Below are positions 27,437-38,583 of a DNA stretch of 64,000 nt, piece by piece. Numbering within the stretch: position 1 is the first letter of the stretch; each line of letters begins with the position of its first letter. This DNA comes from Brachionus rotundiformis. Its lineage: Eukaryota; Rotifera; Eurotatoria; Ploima; Brachionidae. The notes beneath the pieces were generated by a model, which saw nothing but the letters and a program-made list of their open reading frames with translations, searched no databases and was not told the origin of the DNA. The stretch covers positions 4,688,821 through 4,752,820 of the forward strand of contig JAESIW010000020.1 in NCBI GenBank assembly GCA_016802295.1. The letters are read 5' to 3'. Both the position numbers and the translations under genes were made by a program.

Positions 27437-27865
27437 TTAACATTTATATTTTTTATTTTATTTAAAAAAAATCAACAAATATATTTTTATTGAATTTTGA
27501 TTTAATAAAAAGTATTTTATTTCATTTATTTCATATATTAAAAATTGTTAGATATCATAAATAATCTCTTAAATTTTAAACATTATATTGGATATATACT
27601 GGGATTTAAGTTTACCAAAGGATAGGTCTGTATAATTATTTGATTTCAAGTGTTGTCTAAACTAATGCACAATTTTTTTTTTATTTTAAGAATGTGATTA
27701 GAGATAACTTTAAATAAATAATTCGAGTATTGCCCAGTGTCTGAACAAACTAGTTTGACCAACACCTTAAGTAATCTTTATTTTTAATTTTTTGCAAATA
27801 AATTTTTCATAATTTATTGCTTTATTTATTTGAATTTAGATAAAAGATAAAATCCTGCTTAAACA
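27437..27865. other. Spacer, AT-rich
   Basis: About 430 bp between pecanex-4 and the small membrane protein gene, covering a 3' UTR and a promoter. No further feature seen. Confidence 0.5.
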
Positions 27866-28168
27866 ATGAATTTATACGAGGCTTTGATAAAAGATTATGG
27901 AATCGCTGAAATTATCTTGCCGATATTTTTAATTTTTTTAGTGCTAATTTGGTTACTTTTAATAATCTACATTAAAATAAGAGAAAAAATTCAGTGAGTA
28001 TTTTTGAGATAATAACCAGATTTTCTAAAAAATTTTCTAATCGTTTTTATTTAAAATCTAAAAAGAACTCTCAATGATCTATTGAAGCAAAAAAACGAGA
28101 AAGAAGTCGATTTTTCAGTTGTCCAAAGTACACAAGTTCCATATTTTTCTCAAAGCACATTTTTATAA
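27866..28168 (+). CDS. Small single-pass membrane protein, 76 residues, unrecognised
   Basis: Model: join(27866..27993, 28066..28168). The donor is an excellent GTGAGT, and the join restores a 77-codon frame ending in TAA. The protein has a short acidic N-terminus (MNLYEALIKDYG), one strongly hydrophobic helix at about residues 14-35, an immediate basic stop-transfer stretch (KIREK), then a polar 40-residue tail. It ends Ser-Thr-Phe-Leu, a class I PDZ ligand pattern (S/T-x-hydrophobic at the C-terminus). The layout suggests a type I/III micro-membrane protein, as in SMIM or regulin families, but I recognise no specific homologue. Support is the intact frame across a good splice pair; it could still be chance. 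Confidence 0.6.
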
Positions 28169-28701
28169 AATAATTATTTTGTCAATTTAAAATGTAAATA
28201 TAATTAAAGTTGAATTTTTAACTTTTAATTGAAAATTTATATCTGATTTTACTTTTATATTATAAAACTTTTTTAAATTTAAATTTTTAATTTTTATTAT
28301 ATCCAAATTTAAGAAAATAAATTATTTATTATGGCCATAAAAAATGAATAACAAATATCATTGATAACTCCGAACGGCATCTATCTCTTTATTCGAAAAT
28401 GCAATCCGCATTTACAATTTTAATTAGTTCCTTAACCGATAAGTATTTTACTATTTTAATCAATACGATTATTTTTTATAAAAGTTTATCTATTTTTTTA
28501 ATTTTTCCCAATAACATTGTTTCTTCTACTTAATAGCTAAAATTTATTATTTAAGTTTTCAGAGTTGTTCAAAATAACTTCTAATTCGTTTGCAGATATA
28601 AATAAAAGATACAAGCTTTTTTTGTTTTTGTATTTTCTTTTTAAAATAACACACATTCTTTTATTTTAAAAACTTGAAGTAATATTCTGGAAAATTTATA
28701 T

Positions 28702-29019
28702 TTGATCGAACCATTACACCACACATTCTACGAAAAGAATCAAAGGAAACCACAATCTACGGGTTCCTATGGTACTGGGACATCTCAATCCACGCCAAGG
28801 CAGTCGAACACCTCAACCGGATTAAAGTTGCCAACACCATGGATTGAAATCAACCCAGTGTCAACACAAGCTAATCATCTGCTCCATGAGGCACCTGCAA
28901 GCCAAAGAGTGATGAGCTGGAAACGACATGGGAATTTTTGCTCATTTCCAACAGACTTTAATTGTCCAAGTTGCCGAGCGCCGATAGACTCCAACTATTA
29001 TACTCGACTCAAGTTCTAG
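28702..29019 (+). other. GC-raised island with an unassigned 105-codon reading frame
   Basis: The frame is Ser/Thr/Pro/Gln-rich and ends with a CPSC pair followed by SNYYTRLKF. Codon use resembles coding DNA more than the flanks do, yet the frame has no obvious start context, splice partner or recognisable domain. An overlapping minus-strand frame (28942-29178) is no better. It may be a decayed exon, a retroelement fragment or a single-exon orphan. I cannot choose between these from sequence alone. Confidence 0.25.
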
Positions 29020-29539
29020 TGTCCTGGTTAAATTTATATTCTCTATTTTGTTTGTCTTTTTAATTTCCTCCAGTTTCTTTTGTTCTTTTGTACCCCAGAA
29101 TTTCAACTTCGCATTGTTTCTAAGGTAACATGTCTTAAAAAGAAAGGTATGTTGTGATCCTGTCACAACCATGCTCATTTTCTTTAGGACTTGTTGTCTC
29201 TGGTCCTTAATGTTAGCTTTTCTTTATATTCCTTTCTGCAGCAAGAACGTGTTCTAGCTGCTATAATAACCATTGATTTTTAATATGATTTGGATTCCAA
29301 TAAACATTTATAAAATTGAATTGTTTAATCTTTCATTGGTTGAAACCCAAAATCCAAAAGCCCTCAAGGCTTTGAGTCCAACATTCATTATAAAAAGTAA
29401 AGTCGTTGCACCAGTTTCGTCTAAAAATAAGGAAAAAACCTTTTTGAAATCGATAAAGCTGTAACATAGGGCTGAATGAAAGTAAACAATTTTTACTAAA
29501 ATGTTGATTTAACTTAAAATTCAGATTCATTATAAAATC

Positions 29540-29880
29540 ATTAAAGAGGTAAGAAAAAAGAAACTTAGTGATTTCCTAAGAAGGAATAGTCTATTACCTA
29601 GAAACTAATTCTTATTTAGGATCTTGTAGGAACTCTTAGGTATTCGTAGAAGCAAAAATCTAAATAAGATCACAAAAAAATCTTGACAAAATTCTTATAA
29701 GATCTTATTTGACAAAGAATTTTTAAGAATTTAAACTAATATTCTTAATAGAATCCTAACAAAAATCCTAGAGAAACTTTTGAGAATAAATTTTAGGAAT
29801 TTATTAGGATCTTTATTTAGAAATCCTTAGGAATCTTGACGAGATCTTAATTAAGATCTGAACGGGAATCGGTTTCTGAG
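29540..29880. repeat. Degenerate short-motif repeat (GATCTT / AGGAT / AATCTTGAC family)
   Basis: Variants of AATCTTGACAAAATTC and AATCTTGACGAGATC, TTAGGATCTT, AAGATCTTA and TCCTTAGGAATC recur through about 340 bp on both strands. It looks like an old, diverged tandem or palindromic satellite. No exact period is visible by eye. Confidence 0.4.
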
Positions 29881-30499
29881 TAGATAAAAACAATATAAAC
29901 ATGTTCAACTATAATCAATAAAGAATTTTTAAATTATATTACAAATAAAATTTTTTATTAAAAAACATCTGAATAATAAATACCCTTAGATATTTTACAA
30001 ATATTTTAAAACAATCACTTATCTCAAATTCCAGTTTTTTATACCGACAGATATTTAACCATATGAAGATTATACCATAGCTGATAGATTTTGATAAAAG
30101 TGCATTTAAAAAATCAGACAAACAAATTACAATTTTTCCAAAAGAATCCAAAAGGGATTTAAAAATATTTAACTCTTAGAATCTTAAAATTGCTTACTGG
30201 TCACTTAAAAGAAAAGGGCGAGAATTTTTTTTTCATATAACATTTTGCACAAATAGTGAAACAATAAGCTATGTTTATTAAAGTTAATAAAAAAACTTAT
30301 CAATCAATCTTAGATTGCTGGAAAAACCAACACATAATTAAAATCTTTATTTTTTATTATTAAAAAAAATCAAAACTTAAAAAAAAATGAACATGTTAAT
30401 TTCAAATAAACGTAAAGCTTTAATTTGAATGATTTTTTATAAAAAAAAGAACATTGCTGAATATTTTAAATTGCAATTAATTGTTAAAAGAACTTATTT

Positions 30500-33400
30500 T
30501 TAATAAGAATTTGGATCAATGGTAACTTTTCTTGGTGATTTTGATCTATGGCGAGTTTGCGAAGTATAATGGTGATGATGGTGCTTCGATGGGCTTTCAC
30601 TTCTTTCATAAGTATGGTGAGAAGAATGTGCATGTGCATGATGATGTCTTCTAGTTGGACTTGATCGCTCATTTGAACTAGATGATGAATAAAATTCACT
30701 AGAGTAACCTTGATTGTAATTTGGCTGATAGCTATTCAAATTGGCTGGAAGTGGTTGAATATGAACTGGCACTATACCTTCATTGAATGAAGCAATTATT
30801 CTTTCAATTCTTGAAATTATTTCATAATCAGCCACCGCTAAAGAACTGGCGTCCAAGCCCAGCATTCGTGCTACCACACTTCTAAAGTCAAGCAGCTGTC
30901 TTTCCCTTTCGTCTCGTTTCTCTACTTCTTGTTTCAAACTTCGAAGCTCTTGGCTTAATGAATGAACAGTTGAATCGGATGAAGACCGATTTTTGGCAAT
31001 CTCTGAGTTACTCGAGTCCAATTGGTCTCTTAATTTAGCTATTTTTAATGACTGCTTTTCTTTTATTGACTCTAGTTCGCTTATTTTCGAGCTCAGTCTA
31101 CTAATTTCCTTATCTTGGTCAGTAGATTTGCCCTTATAGCAAGTCATGTCCATCAGTTGAGCTTTTAAGTCTTCATTTTCTCTCTTTAAGGCGTTCAACT
31201 GGTCAGTTAATTTTTCAACTTTGAGCTTGAATTTTTTGCTCATCATAACATGGTCTTCAACTTCACGTTCCAAAGCACACTTATTCGCTCTTTCCTCTTC
31301 TAATGCGGACAATTTTTTCCTCAATAGGTCCAAATGTAACTCCTTATTGTCTAATTGTTCTTTCAAAGCTTTACATTTGCGTTGTAAATTGTAAATATTG
31401 GTTTGTTTATCTTGGATGCTATCATTTTCCATTTTTACCAGTTGTTCGGCTCTTGCCAATATCAAGTCAATATTCATGTCTAGACCTATATCAGCCGATA
31501 TCTGACTTATTTTCAAAACATTTCCGATTCGCTCGAGAAAAGATAAATACTTTTTGTTGAATAAAATTTAAAATAAATAAAATATTAAAAAATTATCTCA
31601 AATTTTACTTTGACTCTATCTGATTTTAGGTTATCACGTAAGGCTTCATTGGCACAATATTCACTATCCAAACTATTTAACTTGCTCTCCAATTCTACGC
31701 AGCGACTCTCTCCCTTTTGATACTTGGCTTCCAACTCCTTGTACAGATTAATTTGGTCTGTTAACTGATTGGCAAGTTGCTGAATCTTGCCTTCCATTGA
31801 TGCAATCATCAAACCTCTATCTTTGCTCGAGCTCATCAAAAGCTGAATCTTCTCTTTTATTTGGTCTTCGTTGGGCTCAACTTTGACAAAACTGTCGCTT
31901 AATAAAGTGGATACTTGTTCCTTGAAAGCTGTAAGACAATTTTTGTTATAGAGCAAATCATATTCATTTTGTTTTAAGTTGGCTGTTTGTGCTGAATAGA
32001 CTGACTCTTTGGTTTCGAGCTCGGTTTTTGTAGCTTGCCATGCCGTTTGTATATTATTTATCCTTTCTTTCAGTGTTTCGATCTCTTTTTCCAAAACTGA
32101 ATTGGTGGTCAAAGCCGAGTCTCTTTCGGCTTTTAAATTGTCTGCCGCTATTTTACTATTAATTGACTCTTTTTCTATTTTGTTCAATTCATCAACTAAG
32201 CGCTGAATAGTTTCACGATTGGCCTTGTTTTCTGCTTCACTAGTGGTAAATTGGTCAGTTGTGGTGACAAGTTTTCCTTTAACCATGGAGTTTTCGTTTA
32301 CAATATCTCCAATTTTTGTGATTAACAGTTCTAGACCAGCGGCATTGCTGGTAATCTCTACACCAGTAATAGAAGTAACTTTAGTAGCCAATTCATTCAA
32401 TTTGTTTATCAAAGTCTCTGTTTTACGCTCTGCTTCTTCTCTTTCATTCATGTGAGTTCTTATTCTTGACTCAAGCTCTAAAAGATTTTGCTGCAAGTCT
32501 TTGTTGTCTTTTTGCAAGGTGTTAATTGTGATGCCAGACTTACTGGCCACTTGCTCAAAGCTGTTCATTTCATTCTCGAGCTCTCTGATTCGGTTTTTTT
32601 GAGCTACAATGAGTGTATTCATTGTGGTACTTTCGTTTTTAAATGTATCCATTTCTCTTTTTAGCTCATTGATTCTCTCATCCTTTGCCTGGACTTTAAT
32701 TTTATATTCGGCAAGCTTATAAATTTAATTCAATTAATTCACTTTAACTTGAAATTTAAATTAAATCAATTTTCCAACCTCGTTGCTCACAGCCTCAAGT
32801 TTAGATACTGTTGAATCAAGTTCTTTTCTGATTATTTCAACTTGGCTCTTTTCTACTGTCAGTGCATCATACTAAAAAAATTTAATATTAATTTATATAA
32901 AATAAAATAAATTATTTAGAAAATATCAAATTTTATCTGTATTTTATCGCTAAATTTATAGTAAATAATCATATAAAAATACTTTTTTCATGAAGCCAGC
33001 TATAAAATGAGAGTCTGAGCACAATTTTATTTTAATTTTTTAACCTAAATTTTATTCTGCTTATTTTTTATTTGTTCTTGTAAATAAATTAAAAATGATT
33101 AAATATTGATAATAAAAAATCCGCCAAAAAAAAATTATCAATTAATACTACTATTTAAATTTTGAATTTATATTTAATTGCTTTTTAAATTTGATCAATT
33201 TCACAATTAAAATTTGGTCCTTTTTTCCATCTATTACAAAATTTGACTTACTCTTTCAGTGTGTTTTAGCCGCTCAATTTCACGGTAGCTCGATAATTCC
33301 GATATCAGCTTATCTTTTTTTTCAATGTCAGTCTTAAGCATTTTCAGCTGATCTTGCATCTTAAAAGGTAAAAATTAATAAATTTAGCTTAATTTTAAAC

Positions 33401-33699
33401 ATTTTTATAAAAGACAAATAAATCTTATGTCTAAAAATTTCTTTATTTAACTTATTAATTATTTTTAATTAAGAACTTAATCTTAAATTTACACTACACA
33501 ATAGGAATTTAAAATACTATGAACTTACATCAGCCATTTGTTTTTTAAATTCATTTTCCGTATTTCGTTGGTAAAGTGTAGTTCCAACCAATGCTGTATT
33601 TGAGTTAGCATCTATCCAATTTGTTGTGGATTGGGTGGCAACTCGAGCTGAAGTCAAAGAATTTAGGAGCAATTCTCTATCAAGCATGTAACTAGACAT
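30500..33699 (-). CDS. CCDC170: CCDC170-type coiled-coil protein
   Basis: Model: complement(join(30500..31549, 31609..32715, 32779..32871, 33252..33359, 33529..33699)), all junctions phase 0, about 842 residues (human CCDC170 is about 715). Nearly the whole protein is predicted coiled coil. The C-terminal segment LLDFRSVVARMLGLDASSLAVADYEIISRIERII is what I recognise as CCDC170. The tail after it is unusual: clusters of His with Ser/Arg (residues about 790-830). Human CCDC170 associates with Golgi-linked microtubules; a ciliary or microtubule role here is inference. I chose ATG 33699 because it starts a segment paralogous to the neighbouring + strand gene. An upstream in-frame extension exists but begins without an ATG. 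The intron-exon junction after ...EFKKQMAD matches the paralogue's. Confidence 0.85.
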
Positions 33700-34785
33700 A
33701 GCTTTAAATCTAAATGAAGTGCATTTAGAAAAAAATATTATACCGAAAAAAAAGTTTATAAAGAAATTAAACAAATAGCAACAAACAAATTTTCGTATAC
33801 GCCTGGATTTTTCACTTATTGCTCATATAGATAAAAACAATTCATTGAAATTTTGTTTGGAATTTACAAAAAAATTTTCTCTATACAGAAACAATGAAGC
33901 AAAGGTGCATTGCGACTAAAAAATTATATTTTTTCATCTAATTATTATTGGTCTTAAAATTTATGGTGTTTTTTGTAACCATGGTAAAATGAAAATATTT
34001 TGAAAAATTTGCTTTACATTCGGTACAAAGACGACCGACCTCCATCAAAAAGCGAATTTAAAAACCTATTAGCAAATTTATAAGCATGAAATTAAGTGAA
34101 TTTTGCCATTTACTTGATAGCTTATAACTAAAGATTTATTCTGGCAATACACAACGGATAACTTATGACAAAAAAAATAAATCAAAAAAATATTAAATTG
34201 GTTGCTAGTTATTTAATCGAAAATACTTTGAGCTCAAATTTAAAATCGCTCTTTTAATCTTGATTTCCAATTTTATTTAAAAACATTATTTTAAACAAAA
34301 AAATTATATTTGTTACTTAAACTAGTGATTAATAAGTAAACAACTCATAGTCATGCAATTGATTTTTTATTAGATTTAATTATTTTTATTTAATTAGCAA
34401 TTTTAAATTAAAATTAGTCTCGTTCTGTGATTAAGTATTCTCTTAGTTTCACAGTTTACTTATTTGAAAAAATTTGTAAGCTTAAGGCATTTATTTTCTG
34501 AAAGAATAAAAAAGTATTTTTATCAACTATATTCAAAACTAGCTCAGTCAATTATTTAATTCACCAAAGCACAAAATTTTATTTTTGCTCCAGTGTACTT
34601 TAATTTTTTCTATATTTAATCTTTCGATTATTCCTCAGCTAAGAAGTTTTTTTTTCAAAATTTTAAAAACAATCAAAATATTAGCCCAACTAAACATAAA
34701 AATTAATAAAATTATTCTTCACGATTTTATTTAGCATATTTTTTAGTATATTTTAGAAAATGAAAATCTTCTAGATTATAAAGAA
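33700..34785. promoter_or_regulatory. Shared upstream region of two divergent CCDC170 paralogues
   Basis: 1,086 bp between the start codons of the two head-to-head genes, AT-rich, with no ORF. It contains the X-box-like site listed separately. A bidirectional or shared-enhancer arrangement is inferred from geometry. Confidence 0.5.
33975..33988. promoter_or_regulatory. RFX X-box-like imperfect palindrome
   Basis: The sequence GTAACCATGGTAAA is two facing half-sites, GTAACC and GGTAAA, with a 2 bp spacer. It differs from the RFX consensus (GTNRCC, 0-3 bp, RGYAAC) only at the final base. RFX factors drive ciliary genes in animals. The site lies 276 bp upstream of the CCDC170 start and about 800 bp upstream of the GTPase-fusion start. 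Confidence 0.4.
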
Positions 34786-37700
34786 ATGAGTGACAAGCGT
34801 TTAAAGTTAAAGTACTGTTTGATTGGTGATGAATCAGTTGGTAAAACTACTTTTGCCAAGCAATTAGACTCCAAAGCATTCGAAGATGACTACATTCCGA
34901 CAATTTGCATGGAACTTTTAATTTATTTGTCTAGTTCCAACGGTATCGACATTAAATACCAAATATGGGACTCGTCTGGAAAAGAGAACAATGCAAATCT
35001 GGTAAATGAGTATTGTAAGACTTCAAATGGCATTTTGGCATTTTATGACATAACAAGTGAAGATTCATTTACTTCCTTAAAGTCAAAGCTAGAATCAACT
35101 AAGAATTTGATTAATGCAAATTCGTCTGTAATCATCATAGGTAATAAAATAGACCTAGAGAATGAAAGAAAAGTTTTGAAACAAGATGGTGAGATGTACG
35201 CTAAGGAAAACAATTTCTTATTTGATGAGATATCTTTGAAAAATAGTCCTACCTCAGCACAGGAAATAATTAAAAAACTAACAGAAAATGTGATGAGAAA
35301 AATTGATTTGTTCAATGTTGGTAGCTTTACGTCCAGATCGTGTACCTTTGCTTTACCAAAACTTGTCCATGAGAATAATAGTGCTTTAAACACATCTCGT
35401 TCGCAAAGAATCGATGCCATGTCCAATTCGGTACTAATCTCGAGTACGAATATAATAAATAGACTGGGTGAAGTTGAAAACCGAAAATTTTTATTAGAAG
35501 TTAGTTTTCAAAAAGTATTTGTAGTTTTTTTTTTAACTTTTAAATTAAGTTAATTGATCAAATGAAAATGCTGAAGGCCGATAATGAGAAAAAAGACAAA
35601 CTAATAAGTAAATTATCAAGTTTAAGGTAATTCATTTACTTTTTCGATTGATTATTTTATGTTTTAAATCTATTAATAGAAGATTTTTGAATGAATCTAT
35701 TATAAAAATTTATTTTATTATTTTTGATTTATATTAAAATTTTATAAAGTTTTTCATTTTTATTTAATTTTGAATCAAAACATGATTCTTAATTTACTTA
35801 TTTAACTTAAGATATAATTAAATATTGACATTGTAATCTTAAACCATATCAAATTTAAGAATTAAGATAAAATTATAGGAGATTTTTAGACTAATTCAAA
35901 AATCAAAATTAATAAATATTAATCAATGATTAAAAAAAAGTTTATATTGATATATTTGGTATGTTTTAGGGAACCGAAAACTGAACGAAATGAAGAAAAT
36001 TATGAAGTATCTTTTAGCCTGGATTATGTAATTTGAAAATCTTAATTTGATTTAGTTTGAAAGATTTATAAACATAGAAAGAAACGCTTTTGATACTGTA
36101 AAAAAAGATTTGGAGACTAAATACGAATCAGTATCATATCAGGTAATTTTATATCTTAAATTAGATATTGATCATAATAAAAATTTTTCCATTATAAAAA
36201 AAAATCTAGATTTTATTCTTAACTAAAAATTTTAATTAAGATTTTTTAATTGAGCCTACGCAAAAATATAATAATATTAAAATCACTTATAATAAACTCA
36301 AATTTTTTAGTTGTCTGAGCAAAAAGCCAAAGTGTCTGTCAAAGAAGAAAAAATTACTGAACAGAAAAATGAAATCGAACTCCTTAAAACCAAAATTGAA
36401 GAATTAAGAAAAGAGAATGATGATAAACTTGAAAAAATATCTCAATTAGAAAATGACTTAATAAGTTATGAAAATGTTCGACAGAAATCTGGCATTACCA
36501 TTAATGTCCTACAAAATGAAAATAAAGAATTTCAATCAAGAATTCTAGAATTGGAATCAAAGAATAGGTACTCATATATAAATTGATAAGATAATAAAAA
36601 ACAAATTTAATTTTTTAGAGAAATCGTGATAGAAAAACAAGAACTGGAGAACAATTTAAAAAAATATAAAGATCAAATAAACTCAGTTCTCGCCGCAGTT
36701 GAATCGTCCGAAAGCGAAACTATTGAATCGATAACTGAAAAGGTTTTCAAGAAAATAATTCAAAATGTTTAATTTAACAGCATTTTAATTTAGTTAAAAA
36801 TAATGAGGACAGAAAAATTAATTAGCAAAGGAAAAAGTGAAGAATCTGACAAATTTTATAAATTCATTGAAGCTGAAAATAACTTAAATAAACAAACGAT
36901 ATCAGAGCTAAAAAATCAAATTAGGACCTTAGAAACACAAATACTTGAGTATAAAGTATCTCTAGATAACCTTAAAGCTGTAATTATCTGATGTTTGAAT
37001 AAATAAAAAAGATTTTTTAAAAAAATATTTTAATATAAAGGAAAAAGATGCAGCTCTTTCTTCAAAAGAAATAGTTGAAAAAAAAATGGAAGAATTAAAA
37101 GAAAAGACCACTAATACTCAACAAGTTTGGCTATCTGTCAGCAAGAAACTTGATCTGGAAGAACAGAAATGCTCCCAAAACGAATCTAAATTAAAAGATT
37201 TGGAAGAAAAATTATCTAAACAACAAGCTGATTTTGATTCTTTCCTACAAGAAGTAGCCAATTTGCTGTCTGATGACTATTTTCAAGTCGAATCAACAAA
37301 AAATGAAATTAAGGAAAAGATAAAACTCTTAATGCTTTCAAGCAAACATAGAGGCTTGGTATTTAAATTAAATACAAAATAAAAAATTATAAAAATTTTA
37401 TTTATTTAGATGATTGGATCTCTAGAAGAGAAGATAAAAAGTCTAAATAGTGATCTGAAAGTCGAAACAGAACAAAAAAAACAAGCAATATTTGAGGTCG
37501 ATTCGTTTCAAGGTGTTATAAAAACTCTTGAAGATAATGTGTGTGATTTAGAATCAAAATTAAATGAAAAAGAAACAAAAATAGAATCACTTTCAACTGA
37601 AAGAGAAAAAGTTTGATAATATTAATTTAATATTTAAATTTGTTTTATGAATTATTGTAAAAAAGATTGTAAAAGTGGTTGAAAGTTTGGCAATTTCATT

Positions 37701-38583
37701 TGACATTCCGCCAGAAAATATAATTAATTCTATACCAACTCTAGATAAATGTATTGAAATAATTTTGTACAAGATAGATTCAAAAAAAACTTCAAAGCCA
37801 ATTACAATTGAAAAAAATAGCCAAGAAGAAAAAGTTAATTCTTTAAGAGAACAATTAAACAATAAAGATATTCATTTAGAACTTCTGCGTAAAAAAGTGG
37901 CTGATTTAGAAGAAGCGAAATTTGGTCGAAGTGATATTCGAACTGAGTATGATAACATGGTCACTAGTAATAGGAAATTAAAGATAAAAATTGAGAGATT
38001 AAATGAGGAGGTAGTTAGTTTAAAGAGTGAAAATTCTCATTTAAAGTCACATATTATGGATATTAATGATCTTAAGGTAAACAATTTAATTTTTTTGTTA
38101 GTAAATGTTCAAATAAAAATTTTGTATAGTTTAAAATTGTGACTAAAGATACAGAAATTGATAAACAAAAGCTTAAAATAGCCGAATTAGAAAGCACTTG
38201 TGACAGTTATATGATTAGAATTGGAAGCTTAAGAGATGATATTGATTCGACCAAGAGCCATCTTGACCAAACCAAATCATCTTCTGACAACTCTATTAAA
38301 GCACTGAGTGACGAGCTCAGAACTTTAAAAATAGAGTATAATAAAACAAAAACAAGAGAACATCAAGTAAACGAAATATGAAAAATTTTAAATATGGGTT
38401 TTTAAATTTAAAATTTTTTAGCTTCTCGATTTTAGAAATGTGGTCGCTAAAAAAATTGGTCTTGAGATGAACTCGCTGAGTGTACCAGATTATGAGATAA
38501 TTGCTAGAATTGAATATTTTGTCAATGATCGTATTCATTTGATTTCTCATCATCCACCTTTTATAAACAATATACAATTTTAA
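34786..38583 (+). CDS. Ras/Rab-like GTPase fused to a CCDC170-type coiled coil
   Basis: Model: join(34786..35499, 35550..35626, 35970..36006, 36056..36142, 36311..36567, 36619..36742, 36794..36979, 37041..37358, 37410..37610, 37666..38076, 38130..38366, 38422..38583), about 936 residues. Residues 1-170 are a small GTPase: G1 GDESVGKT, G2 Thr in YIPTI, G3 WDSSGKE (usual DTAGQE, changed), G4 GNKID, G5 EISLKN. There is no C-terminal prenylation Cys after the domain. Residues about 195-936 parallel the neighbouring CCDC170 throughout: DQMKMLKADNEKKDKLIS against DQLKMLKTDIEKKDKLIS, SSKHRGLMIGSLEEKI against SSKDRGLMIASMEGKI, and the end LLDFRNVVAKKIGLEMNSLSVPDYEII. GTPase and coiled-coil start lie in the same uninterrupted first exon, so the fusion does not depend on a splice guess. 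Eleven introns here against four in the neighbour. Confidence 0.85.

Larger units (their letters stand above)
28169..30499. other. Intergenic region with one GC-raised island and a degenerate repeat
   Basis: Mostly AT-rich. The stretch at about 28690-29270 is visibly less AT-rich than its surroundings (separate entry). About 29540-29880 is rich in related short motifs (separate entry). No gene with a recognisable product. Confidence 0.5.

Noticed and set aside
31303..32455. Several + strand frames across CCDC170
   Set aside because: Antisense shadows of a long coiled-coil exon; no independent evidence.
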